This document shows positions 1-8,676 of a DNA stretch of 64,000 bases, one piece after another. Location: assembly GCF_947623445.1 (NCBI RefSeq), contig NC_135242.1, forward strand, positions 23,684,001 to 23,748,000. The letters run 5' to 3'. Each line of letters opens with the position of its first letter. The first letter of the stretch is position 1. The translations under genes and the position numbers were made by a program. The notes beneath the pieces are model-generated. The model ran no database searches. It was not told the DNA's origin and saw only the letters and a program-made list of their open reading frames with translations. This DNA comes from Clavelina lepadiformis. Lineage: Eukaryota > Chordata > Ascidiacea > Aplousobranchia > Clavelinidae.

Positions 1-5
1 GCACA

Positions 6-87
6 GTTGTCGTGGCCGAGTGGTTAAGGCGACAGACTTGAAATATGTAAGGCTCTGTCCGCGTAGGTTCAACTCCTGCCGACAACG
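6..87 (+). pseudogene. tRNA-Ser(UGA) copy, degenerate
   Basis: This is an 82-nt class II tRNA with paired acceptor ends (GTTGTCG/CGACAAC), D-arm, long variable arm and UGA anticodon. The anticodon stem is mispaired (ACAGA against TATGT) and the B box reads GTTCAACTCC instead of GTTCGAATCC. Both defects argue that it is inactive. Confidence 0.8.
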
Positions 88-161
88 CGGGATTGAAATT
101 ATGTTTTCATAAGAGATTCGAGAAAAGTGCGAGTTTGTTTATTTGCATTGAACATTAAGCA

Positions 162-1205
162 TTAGCAACCCAATCAACAAAACTCAAAAGCTTAGAAAAT
201 ACGCTATCCAAAGATGTCAGCACACTCCATAGTTTCTTCGATAAATGGTACCTGAAAATGAATACCTCCAAAACCGTTACTTCTGTATTCCACCTGGACA
301 ACCAACGCGCAACCCAGACACTGAAAATACGCATTGGAAGCAAGCCGCTACCAGCAGAGCGTAACCCAAAATATCTTGGAGTAACACTAGACAGAACATT
401 GACTTACAGCAAACACACTGAAAATGTAGCGCAGAAATTGAAAACCAGGAACTCGATTCTGAAGAAACTCACTGGAACAACTTGGGGTGCTCACCAAACC
501 ACACTTAGAACATCAGCCTTGGCACTCTGCTATAGTGTAGCAGAATACTGTGCGCCAGTATGGGAACGCAGCAAACACACAAACAAAATTGACATTCAAC
601 TCAATAATACAATGGAAATTCTCTCAGGCTCCTTAAAATCAACACCCAAGATCTGGCTTCCAACCATGGCAGCTATAGCTCCACCACACCTCCGAAGACA
701 GGAAACCACCGAACGGATTCACAACCAAATTGACGACCTGCCCGACGACATTCCACTCAGTCAAGTCACTCAAAATGCACCCACCACAAAACGATTAAAA
801 AGCCGCAAACCTTTATATAACTCACACAACAGTAACTTCGATGTGCACACAGCCTGGAAAAAACCTACTGGCAAAAACACAAACCTCTTGGAGCAGATTT
901 GATAACCGACCCCACAAAAGCACTACCCGGTTTCTCAACATCCACACGAAAAATGTGGTCCACGGCAAACAGAATAAGATCTAGACAGGCAAGAACAGCT
1001 TCAAACTTATATTGATGGGGCTTAATCGACTCCCCAACATGCCCAGCATGTAACGAAGCCCCCTAAGATACGGACCACCTCGTGATAAAATGCCCCAATA
1101 CAAAGTTGACTGGAGGCTACAGCACCGTCAATGAATGCGGCCAAAACTTCAAAAACTGGATTGACAATATGATGGTGAACGTGTGAAGACCATACGACGA
1201 TGATG
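162..1205 (+). mobile_element. 5'-truncated LINE (non-LTR retrotransposon), RT C-terminus and 3' end
   Basis: The + strand encodes the C-terminal part of a jockey/CR1-type reverse transcriptase. A block around WYLKMNTSKT is followed by PKYLGVTLDRTLTY, then AEYCAPVWERS, in one frame to the stop at 900-902. Two further stops interrupt the region beyond, which still reads a zinc-knuckle-like CPAC...DHL...KCPN segment. The copy ends in a GATGAT-rich tail typical of some LINE 3' ends. It is bounded by a 15-bp direct repeat (147-161 and 1206-1220), the target site duplication, which lies in the spacer between tRNA-Ser repeats. The exact clade is not certain. Confidence 0.88.
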
Positions 1206-1222
1206 ATTGAACATTAAGCACA

Positions 1223-1304
1223 GTTGTCGTGGCCGAGTGGTTAAGGCGACAGACTTGAAATCTGTTGGGCTCTGCCCGCGTAGGTTCGAATCCTGCCGAC
1301 AACG
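1223..1304 (+). tRNA. tRNA-Ser(UGA), canonical fold
   Basis: All stems pair: acceptor GTTGTCG/CGACAAC, anticodon ACAGA/TCTGT around loop CTTGAAA, and T stem GTAGG/CCTGC with one G-T wobble. The A box (TGGCCGAGTGG) and B box (GGTTCGAATCC) match RNA polymerase III promoter consensus. A TTTT terminator lies about 16 nt downstream. This is one of the best functional candidates in the tandem array. Confidence 0.92.
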
Positions 1305-1380
1305 CGGAAGTGAAATTATGTTTTCATAAGAGATTCGAGAAAAGTGCAATCTTATTTATTTGCGTTGAACATTAAGCACA

Positions 1381-1462
1381 GTTGTCGTGGCCGAGTGGTT
1401 AAGGCGACAGACTTGAAATATGTAGGGCTCTGTCCGCGTAGGTTCGAATCCTGCCGACAACG
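1381..1462 (+). pseudogene. tRNA-Ser(UGA) copy with mismatched anticodon stem
   Basis: Same 82-nt tRNA as its neighbours with intact acceptor, A box and B box. The 3' anticodon strand reads TATGT, which cannot pair fully with ACAGA. Probably a decayed array member, although it could still be transcribed. Confidence 0.75.
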
Positions 1463-1538
1463 CGGAATTGAAATTATGTTTTCATAAGAGATTCGAGAAA
1501 AGTGCGATCTTATTTATTTGCGTTGAACATTAAGTACA

Positions 1539-1620
1539 GTTGTCGTGGCCGAGTGGTTAAGGCGACAGACTTGAAATATGTAAGGATCTGCCCGCGTAGG
1601 TTCGAATCCTCCCGACAACG
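1539..1620 (+). pseudogene. tRNA-Ser(UGA) copy, degenerate
   Basis: 82-nt array member with a mismatched anticodon stem, an altered variable arm (AAGGATCTG) and a disturbed T stem (TCCTCCCG). The acceptor stem is intact. Confidence 0.78.
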
Positions 1621-1696
1621 CGGGATTGAAATTATGTTTTCATAAGAGATTCGAGAAAAGTGCGGGTTTGTTTATTTGCCTTGAACATTAAGCACA

Positions 1697-1778
1697 GTTG
1701 TCGTGGCCGAGTGGTTAAGGCGACAGACTTGAAATCTGTTGGGCTCCGCCCGCGCAGGTTCGAATCCTGCCGACAACG
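1697..1778 (+). tRNA. tRNA-Ser(UGA), best-paired copy
   Basis: All stems pair, including a perfect T stem GCAGG/CCTGC. Anticodon UGA sits in loop CTTGAAA and the B box is consensus. A TTTT run about 16 nt downstream can end transcription. Of the array members this is the most convincing active gene. Confidence 0.93.
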
Positions 1779-1854
1779 CGGAAGTGAAATTATGTTTTCA
1801 TAAGAGATTCGAGAAAAGTGCAATCTTATTTACTTGCGTTGAACATTAAGCACA

Positions 1855-1936
1855 GTTGTCGTGGCCGAGTGGTTAAGGCGACAGACTTGAAGTATGTAGG
1901 GCTCTGTCCGCGTAGGTTCAATTCCTGCCGACAACG
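1855..1936 (+). pseudogene. tRNA-Ser(UGA) copy, degenerate
   Basis: 82-nt array member whose anticodon loop region reads CTTGAAG before TATGT, and whose B box is GTTCAATTCC. Both changes weaken folding and promoter function. Confidence 0.78.
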
Positions 1937-2012
1937 CGGGATTGAAATTATGTTTTCATAAGAGATTCGGGAAAAGTGCGAACTTATTTATTTGCGTTGA
2001 ACATTAAACACA

Positions 2013-2069
2013 GTTGTCATAGGGCCCTGCCCGAAATCTGAATCGAATCCCCGAATCCTGCCGACAACG
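2013..2069 (+). pseudogene. tRNA-Ser remnant
   Basis: The 5' GTTGTC and the 3' CCTGCCGACAACG ends of the tRNA-Ser are recognisable, but the D-arm and anticodon arm are lost. It sits exactly on the 158-bp spacing of the upstream copies. Confidence 0.75.
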
Positions 2070-2146
2070 CCGATATTACTTTTGCAATTTCAAATGGATA
2101 ATCGGAAATGCGCCATTTTATCTATTTCATCTATGCATTCAGCACA

Positions 2147-2228
2147 GTTGTCGTGGCCGAGTGGTTAAGGCGACAGACTCGAAATCTATTGGGCCCTACC
2201 CGCGTAGGTTCGAATCCCGCCGACAACG
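2147..2228 (+). tRNA. tRNA-Ser(CGA), probably weakened
   Basis: 82-nt tRNA-Ser with anticodon loop CTCGAAA, hence CGA, reading UCG codons. The acceptor stem pairs and the B box is GGTTCGAATCC. One C-A mismatch lies in the anticodon stem (ACAGA/TCTAT). The 3' spacer differs from that of the UGA copies, so it forms a second subfamily with the copy at 2306. Confidence 0.75.
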
Positions 2229-2305
2229 CCAATATTACTTTTGCAATTTCATATGGATATTCGGAAATGTGGCAGTTTATCTATTTCATCTATGCATTAG
2301 GCACA

Positions 2306-2387
2306 GTTGTCGTAGCGGAGTGGTTAAGACGACAGACTCGAAATCTGTTGGGCCCAGCCCGCGTACGTTCGAATCCCGCCGAAAAAG
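2306..2387 (+). pseudogene. tRNA-Ser(CGA) copy with broken acceptor stem
   Basis: Anticodon CGA and a well-paired anticodon stem (ACAGA/TCTGT). The 3' acceptor strand reads CGAAAAA, which no longer pairs with GTTGTCG, and the B box reads CGTTCGAATCC. It shares its flanks with the copy at 2147. Confidence 0.78.
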
Positions 2388-2570
2388 CCGATATTATTTT
2401 TGCAATTTAGTCTGGATATTGCATATGCGTATTCATAGGAATATGAAACTAGGGGGTGGGCGGAGGGTACTCATACTACAGTGGAAAAATCGGTGAACGT
2501 CGATCGACAAGATGCAGGTTCAAACCAGCGGGCCGCAGAGTGACGAGCCAACAACCGTTTGATGACCATA

Positions 2571-2744
2571 GACTGACGTCTAGGCCACCAGCTGGCTAGA
2601 CTGACGTCTAGGCCACCAGTTGGCTAGACTGACGTCTAGGCCTCCAGCTGGCTAGACTGACGTCTAGGCCACCAGTTGGCTAGACTGACGTCTAGGCCTC
2701 CAGCTGGCTAGACTGACGTCTAGGCCACCAGCTGGCTAGACTGA
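2571..2744. repeat. 28-bp minisatellite, six copies and a partial
   Basis: Six tandem copies of a 28-bp unit starting GACTGACGTCTAGGCC, plus a final partial GACTGA. Units differ only at two sites (CCACC or CCTCC, AGCTGG or AGTTGG), and these variants alternate, which suggests duplication of two-unit blocks. Each unit carries a palindromic GACGTC and CAGCTG or CAGTTG. Confidence 0.95.
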
Positions 2745-2995
2745 AAAAAACAGACTTGAAATCTGGAACGATATTTTTCAAATATAGGTGCTTAGGTTAA
2801 CTGTAAGTCAAACTGAAGGAAATAAGAGAAGTTTACTTTAGTACTTAAAATTTGGTTGAAAGTAGCTTATAGTTAACTAAGAAACTCTACTTTAACAAAG
2901 AACTGAAAAAAGTGGCAGCAAACGTTAACATAATTTTTTCATAAGAGATTCGAGAAAAGTGCGAGTTTATCTATTTGCAGTGCAAATTAAGCACA

Positions 2996-3077
2996 GTTGT
3001 CGTGACGGAATGATTAAGGCGACAGACTTGAAATTAGTTGGGCTCTGCCCGCGTAGGTTGGAATATTGCCGACAACG
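2996..3077 (+). pseudogene. tRNA-Ser(UGA) copy, degenerate
   Basis: The acceptor pairs, but the D-arm reads GTGACGGAATGA, the anticodon stem is changed to ATTAG and the B box to GGTTGGAATA. It matches the 6814-6895 copy on the opposite arm of the inverted repeat. Confidence 0.8.
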
Positions 3078-3153
3078 CGGAAGTGAAATTATTTTTTCAT
3101 AGGAGATTCGAGAAAAGTACGATTTTAACAATTTGCATTGTGAGTTAAGCACA

Positions 3154-3235
3154 GTTGTCGTGGCCGAGTGGTTAAGGCGACAGACTTGAAATCTGTTGGG
3201 CTCTGCCCGCGTAGGTTCGAATCCTGCAGACAACG
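3154..3235 (+). tRNA. tRNA-Ser(UGA) with one acceptor mismatch
   Basis: Anticodon arm, variable arm, A box and B box are canonical. The 3' acceptor strand reads AGACAAC instead of CGACAAC, which leaves the innermost pair open. It may be functional or slightly decayed. Confidence 0.7.
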
Positions 3236-3311
3236 CGAGATTGAAATTATGTTTTCATAAGAGATTCGAGAAAAGTGCGAGTTTGTTTATTTGGATTGAA
3301 CATTAAGCACA

Positions 3312-3386
3312 GTTGTTGTGGCCGAGTGGTTAAGGCGACAGACTTGAAATCTGTTGGGCTCTGCCCGCGCAGGTTCGAATCCTGCC
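3312..3386 (+). pseudogene. tRNA-Ser(UGA) truncated by the 8-bp satellite
   Basis: Canonical through the T loop (GGTTCGAATCCTGCCG), then the 3' acceptor strand is replaced by satellite sequence. The 5' end reads GTTGTTG. Without its 3' strand it cannot fold into a tRNA. Confidence 0.85.
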
Positions 3387-3608
3387 GTCTACTTAGCTAC
3401 TTAGCTACTTAGCTACTTAGCTACTTAGCTACTTAGCTACTTAGCTACTTAGCTACTTAGCTACTTAGCTACTTAGCTACTTAGCTACTTAGCTACTTAG
3501 CTACTTAGCTACTTAGCTACTTAGCTACTTAGCTACTTAGCTACTTAGCTACTTAGCTACTTAGCTACTTAGCTACTTAGCTACTTAGCTACTTAGCTAC
3601 TTAGCTAC
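3387..3608. repeat. 8-bp satellite block A (TTAGCTAC)n
   Basis: About 27 copies of the octamer, starting inside a tRNA-Ser and ending at the tail of a unit-0 remnant (GATTTTACTATCCGC). Stops occur in all six frames because the period is not a multiple of three. Confidence 0.97.
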
Positions 3609-3727
3609 GATTTTACTATCCGCTTCAATGCAATCCGACACAAAGTTAGCATATAAGTGAAGTAAAAATATCCAAAGCTACTGTCAGAAGTGGGATTCGA
3701 ACCCACGCCTCCCATCCTACTCCCACG
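3609..3727. repeat. Unit-0 tail: last ~120 bp of the macrosatellite unit
   Basis: Identical or nearly so to the ends of units 2 (14609-14728) and 3 (19065-19184). It shows that a fourth unit once lay to the left and lost all but its tail. It contains the tRNA 3' fragment at 3682-3727. Confidence 0.93.
3682..3727 (-). pseudogene. tRNA 3' fragment, Leu-type
   Basis: On the minus strand it reads a variable-arm remnant, then the T arm GTGGGTTCGAATCCCAC and the 3' acceptor strand TTCTGAC with discriminator A, as in animal tRNA-Leu(CAG/CAA). Everything 5' of the variable arm is missing, replaced by satellite from 3728. Confidence 0.8.
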
Positions 3728-6341
3728 CTACTTAGCTACTTAGCTACTTAGCTACTTAGCTACTTAGCTACTTAGCTACTTAGCTACTTAGCTACTTAGC
3801 TACTTAGCTACTTAGCTACTTAGCTACTTAGCTACTTAGCTACTTAGCTACTTAGCTACTTAGCTACTTAGCTACTTAGCTACTTAGCTACTTAGCTACT
3901 TAGCTACTTAGCTACTTAGCTACTTAGCTACTTAGCTACTTAGCTACTTAGCTACTTAGCTACTTAGCTACTTAGCTACTTAGCTACTTAGCTACTTAGC
4001 TACTTAGCTACTTAGCTACTTAGCTACTTAGCTACTTAGCTACTTAGCTACTTAGCTACTTAGCTACTTAGCTACTTAGCTACTTAGCTACTTAGCTACT
4101 TAGCTACTTAGCTACTTAGCTACTTAGCTACTTAGCTACTTAGCTACTTAGCTACTTAGCTACTTAGCTACTTAGCTACTTAGCTACTTAGCTACTTAGC
4201 TACTTAGCTACTTAGCTACTTAGCTACTTAGCTACTTAGCTACTTAGCTACTTAGCTACTTAGCTACTTAGCTACTTAGCTACTTAGCTACTTAGCTACT
4301 TAGCTACTTAGCTACTTAGCTACTTAGCTACTTAGCTACTTAGCTACTTAGCTACTTAGCTACTTAGCTACTTAGCTACTTAGCTACTTAGCTACTTAGC
4401 TACTTAGCTACTTAGCTACTTAGCTACTTAGCTACTTAGCTACTTAGCTACTTAGCTACTTAGCTACTTAGCTACTTAGCTACTTAGCTACTTAGCTACT
4501 TAGCTACTTAGCTACTTAGCTACTTAGCTACTTAGCTACTTAGCTACTTAGCTACTTAGCTACTTAGCTACTTAGCTACTTAGCTACTTAGCTACTTAGC
4601 TACTTAGCTACTTAGCTACTTAGCTACTTAGCTACTTAGCTACTTAGCTACTTAGCTACTTAGCTACTTAGCTACTTAGCTACTTAGCTACTTAGCTACT
4701 TAGCTACTTAGCTACTTAGCTACTTAGCTACTTAGCTACTTAGCTACTTAGCTACTTAGCTACTTAGCTACTTAGCTACTTAGCTACTTAGCTACTTAGC
4801 TACTTAGCTACTTAGCTACTTAGCTACTTAGCTACTTAGCTACTTAGCTACTTAGCTACTTAGCTACTTAGCTACTTAGCTACTTAGCTACTTAGCTACT
4901 TAGCTACTTAGCTACTTAGCTACTTAGCTACTTAGCTACTTAGCTACTTAGCTACTTAGCTACTTAGCTACTTAGCTACTTAGCTACTTAGCTACTTAGC
5001 TACTTAGCTACTTAGCTACTTAGCTACTTAGCTACTTAGCTACTTAGCTACTTAGCTACTTAGCTACTTAGCTACTTAGCTACTTAGCTACTTAGCTACT
5101 TAGCTACTTAGCTACTTAGCTACTTAGCTACTTAGCTACTTAGCTACTTAGCTACTTAGCTACTTAGCTACTTAGCTACTTAGCTACTTAGCTACTTAGC
5201 TACTTAGCTACTTAGCTACTTAGCTACTTAGCTACTTAGCTACTTAGCTACTTAGCTACTTAGCTACTTAGCTACTTAGCTACTTAGCTACTTAGCTACT
5301 TAGCTACTTAGCTACTTAGCTACTTAGCTACTTAGCTACTTAGCTACTTAGCTACTTAGCTACTTAGCTACTTAGCTACTTAGCTACTTAGCTACTTAGC
5401 TACTTAGCTACTTAGCTACTTAGCTACTTAGCTACTTAGCTACTTAGCTACTTAGCTACTTAGCTACTTAGCTACTTAGCTACTTAGCTACTTAGCTACT
5501 TAGCTACTTAGCTACTTAGCTACTTAGCTACTTAGCTACTTAGCTACTTAGCTACTTAGCTACTTAGCTACTTAGCTACTTAGCTACTTAGCTACTTAGC
5601 TACTTAGCTACTTAGCTACTTAGCTACTTAGCTACTTAGCTACTTAGCTACTTAGCTACTTAGCTACTTAGCTACTTAGCTACTTAGCTACTTAGCTACT
5701 TAGCTACTTAGCTACTTAGCTACTTAGCTACTTAGCTACTTAGCTACTTAGCTACTTAGCTACTTAGCTACTTAGCTACTTAGCTACTTAGCTACTTAGC
5801 TACTTAGCTACTTAGCTACTTAGCTACTTAGCTACTTAGCTACTTAGCTACTTAGCTACTTAGCTACTTAGCTACTTAGCTACTTAGCTACTTAGCTACT
5901 TAGCTACTTAGCTACTTAGCTACTTAGCTACTTAGCTACTTAGCTACTTAGCTACTTAGCTACTTAGCTACTTAGCTACTTAGCTACTTAGCTACTTAGC
6001 TACTTAGCTACTTAGCTACTTAGCTACTTAGCTACTTAGCTACTTAGCTACTTAGCTACTTAGCTACTTAGCTACTTAGCTACTTAGCTACTTAGCTACT
6101 TAGCTACTTAGCTACTTAGCTACTTAGCTACTTAGCTACTTAGCTACTTAGCTACTTAGCTACTTAGCTACTTAGCTACTTAGCTACTTAGCTACTTAGC
6201 TACTTAGCTACTTAGCTACTTAGCTACTTAGCTACTTAGCTACTTAGCTACTTAGCTACTTAGCTACTTAGCTACTTAGCTACTTAGCTACTTAGCTACT
6301 TAGCTACTTAGCTACTTAGCTACTTAGCTACTTAGCTACTT
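3728..6341. repeat. 8-bp satellite block B (TTAGCTAC)n, 2.6 kb
   Basis: About 327 copies of the octamer without a substitution or indel that I can see; the repeat phase is constant line by line. It runs from a truncated tRNA-Leu-type 3' fragment to a truncated tRNA-Ser, both on the minus strand. Confidence 0.97.
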
Positions 6342-6345
6342 CTTA

Positions 6346-6420
6346 GGCAGGAGTCGAACCTACGCGGGCAAAGACCAACAGATTTCAAGTCTGTCGCCTT
6401 AACCACTCGGCCACAACAAC
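6346..6420 (-). pseudogene. tRNA-Ser(UGA) with 3' end lost to satellite
   Basis: Minus-strand tRNA-Ser, canonical anticodon arm, GTTGTTG 5' end. The 3' acceptor strand is missing where block B ends at 6341; a short CTTAG shared with the satellite lies at the junction. Confidence 0.85.
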
Positions 6421-6496
6421 TGTGCCTAATGTTCAATGGAAATAAATAAGAGGGTTCTTTTCTCGAATCTCTGATGAAAACATAATTTTAATCCCG

Positions 6497-6578
6497 CGTT
6501 GTCGGCAGGACTCGAACCTACGCGGGCAGAGCCCAACAGATTTCAAGTATGTCGCCTTAACCACTCGGCCACGACAAC
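6497..6578 (-). pseudogene. tRNA-Ser(UGA) copy, anticodon stem mismatch
   Basis: Minus-strand 82-nt copy with paired acceptor. The anticodon stem reads ACATA against TCTGT, and the B box reads GGTTCGAGTCC. Confidence 0.78.
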
Positions 6579-6654
6579 TGTGCCTAATGTTCAATGGAAA
6601 TAAATAAGATGGTACTTTTCTCGAATCTCTTATGAAAACATAATTTCAATCCCG

Positions 6655-6736
6655 CGTTGTCGGCAGGATTCGAACCTACGCGGGTAGACCCCAACAGATT
6701 TCAAATCTGTCGCCTTAACCACTCGGCCACGACAAC
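6655..6736 (-). tRNA. tRNA-Ser(UGA), canonical fold
   Basis: Minus-strand copy with all stems paired: acceptor GTTGTCG/CGACAAC, anticodon ACAGA/TCTGT around TTTGAAA, consensus B box. It recurs unchanged in units 2 and 3, so this gene has been multiplied with the macrosatellite. Confidence 0.88.
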
Positions 6737-6813
6737 TGTGCTTAATGTTCAACGCAAATAAATAAAATCGTACTTTTTCTCGAATTTCTTATGAAAACAT
6801 AATTTTAATTCCG

Positions 6814-6895
6814 CGTTGTCGGCAATATTCGAACCTACGCGGGCAGAGCCCAACTAATTTCAAGTCTGTCGCCTTAACCACTCCGTCACGACATC
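6814..6895 (-). pseudogene. tRNA-Ser(UGA) copy, degenerate
   Basis: Minus-strand copy with 5' GATGTCG (acceptor mismatch), altered D-arm (GTGACGGAG), disrupted anticodon stem and T stem ending AATATTGCC. It pairs with the 2996 copy across the inverted repeat. Confidence 0.8.
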
Positions 6896-8128
6896 TGTGC
6901 TTAATTTGCAATGCAAATAGACAAACTCGCACTTTTCTCGAATCTCTTATGAAAATATAATGTTAACATTTGCTGCCATTTTTTTCAGCTCCTTGTTAAA
7001 CTAGAGTTTCCTAGTTAACTATAAGTTAGTTTCAACCAAATTTTAAGTACTAAAGTAAACTTCTGTTATTTCTTTTAGTTTGACTTACTGTTAACCTAAG
7101 CGCCTATATTTGAAAAATATCGTTCCGGTTCATTTTTATGCTGAGTTCAAATTAAATTCGATAAGTTTTAAAAATCTGCCTTCAACAACATTACCTTCTA
7201 AAAGTATGAAACTAAAGATGTCCAATAATTATATTTATTGTAATGGGAAAAGCTGAAACAAAGCAGTTGAATAATTGTAGCTGTCTCACAAAACGCGTAT
7301 AAGTGTTGCGTCATAACAATCGTGCACGAAAGACAACAAGAAATGAGAGCGTTGAAATTCTAACTAAACGAAATTGGCAGTTTTTGTTCCTGCTTACTTG
7401 GCAAGTATAATATCCAGTTAGTTGACGACCTACCACCCAGGACCAACTGTTTGAGTGAAGCAGTTGAGCACCGAGGCAGGCCTGTTAACAAGTAAGTTTT
7501 TTTACTCTTTTTTGAGCCATTCCAGCACTACCAGAAGATCTAAGATATTGTTAACTATACAAAAGCAATGCCATGGGAAGAAATATGAGAATAAAACGAC
7601 AATTTTGAGCCGGCAACACAGTGATTATTACGTGTTCGCACTCAATGCGTCATATTAAAAAAAGTAAAAATTTTCCGGTCCAATGCGCATGTGACGTCGA
7701 TGTGGAGTAGTTCGTCGTTGCTTTGACGACAGCTGGTTCCAGGTCTAGGCTAAGTTGTAAATTTTGTGTGGGTTTGAATTTTTGGTTTTTTGGAGTATTT
7801 GTCATAAAGTTTTAAGCTAAAAACTTGTTGTAAAGTGTAGGCAACTGTTATAGAAAACTGAGTACATGGATTTTGTGCAAATTAAGACTGTAGACAGACA
7901 TTACCTAGGTCTCGTTGCAAGCCAAAATTCAGGTTAGGTTTATGATATACTTTTGCGTTGGTAGCTTCTTGATTTAATGTATTTTGCATTGGAAAGCCTA
8001 TCTCTTTGGTCCCCTTAAGAACAAGGACCACAGCTAAAATAGCTTTACATGTAAAAAGACATGGAAATGAGACTCTAGTACTCTAGTAGTAGTTTAGTAG
8101 TACAGTAGTAGTAGTAGTTAGCTAGATT

Positions 8129-8225
8129 CCACGTCTCCATTCGGAGACCAGAACACCCTAGAGCCGCACAAATCGGCTAAGCCTCTGCTTGAGTCAGGCG
8201 CCTTAGACCACTCGGCCATCCTGAC
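8129..8225 (-). pseudogene. tRNA-Leu(CAA) 5' part with intron, T arm lost
   Basis: The minus strand reads GTCAGGATGGCCGAGTGG, then an anticodon loop with CAA followed by a roughly 30-nt intron-like insertion, as is usual for animal tRNA-Leu(CAA). The variable arm TCTCCGAATGGAGA follows, then CGTGG, where similarity stops. The T arm and acceptor 3' strand are replaced by a TAGTAG low-complexity tract (about 8075-8128). One mismatch lies in the anticodon stem. Confidence 0.85.
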
Positions 8226-8676
8226 CTCTATGTTTTGTATGCATCTCAGTTCTTACAATACTTACCACAAAACCAGGAAAGGGCTTAATTTAGCATTAAT
8301 ATCACGGTTGTTTTTCCGCGTGGTTGAATAAATTCACAGATGCATGCAACGATGTTTAATCGAGGATAAGTACAACGAACCAGGCAAAGTTGTTTCGTTC
8401 TAGTTTCACTTCATGGAAGACGTAGACGATGATGTTAACGGTATGCTCAATTTAGGATGAAACTATGTACAGTTAAGTGATAAGATTTTAAAAATATTAA
8501 CAATCCATTGCGCCACAGAGACAAACTCATACCAACCTTTAACATTTTCACGCTTTAAAAAACAATCCAGCCTAGAAAGTTGGAAAAAGTTACTTGAACA
8601 AACCGTTTCTGAACTAAGACATAACTTTCTCAATGTTCGATTTTACTATCCGCTTCAATGCAATCCGACACAAAGT

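Larger units (their letters stand above)
1223..2012 (+). repeat. Tandem array of a 158-bp tRNA-Ser unit
   Basis: tRNA starts at 1223, 1381, 1539, 1697, 1855 and the remnant at 2013 are exactly 158 bp apart. Each unit is an 82-bp tRNA and a 76-bp spacer containing ATTATGTTTTCATAAGAGAT and GAACATTAAGCACA. The copy at 6 belongs to the same array, its spacer interrupted by the LINE. The spacer also recurs between the minus-strand copies near 6.5, 12.4 and 16.9 kb. Confidence 0.93.
2757..3386. repeat. Left arm of an inverted repeat flanking the first satellite blocks
   Basis: The sequence from about 2757 through three tRNA-Ser copies to 3386 is the reverse complement of 6346-7128. The tRNA-free part (2760-2990) matches 6900-7128 with moderate divergence. 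The tRNA at 2996 shares distinctive substitutions (GTGACGGA, AATTAGTT, AATATTGCC) with the minus-strand tRNA at 6814-6895, which shows that the arms correspond gene for gene. Confidence 0.88.
6346..7128. repeat. Right arm of the inverted repeat
   Basis: Reverse complement of 2757-3386, including three tRNA-Ser copies and a diverged 230-bp tRNA-free segment. The two arms enclose block A, the unit-0 tail and block B. Confidence 0.88.
6342..8676. repeat. Macrosatellite unit 1 (2.3 kb)
   Basis: First of three near-identical units between satellite blocks. In order it holds four minus-strand tRNA-Ser copies (6346-6895), an AT-rich stretch, a low-complexity TAGTAG tract, a minus-strand tRNA-Leu 5' part and the unit tail. 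The 6896-8128 stretch has no recognisable gene. A 67-codon frame at 7455-7658 recurs unchanged in each unit, with a splice-donor-like AACAAGTAAGT inside and a TGACGTCG CRE-like site after it, but has no protein similarity I recognise. Relative to units 2 and 3, unit 1 has lost 58 bp of the tRNA-Arg and its final tRNA fragment. Confidence 0.95.

Noticed and set aside
1117-1349. Open frames across tRNA-Ser copies (also 2108-2496, 2967-3233, 12654-12845)
   Set aside because: They are readings of tRNA and spacer sequence in periodic repeats, not proteins.
3728-6341. Octamer array as a telomere-like or CRISPR-like array
   Set aside because: TTAGCTAC is not TTAGGG/TTAGG and lies internally; there are no spacers, so it is neither telomere nor CRISPR.
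7455-7658. 67-codon frame repeated at 13368 and 17824
   Set aside because: Identical copies follow from unit duplication, not selection; AT-rich, no known similarity, and contains a splice-donor-like site.
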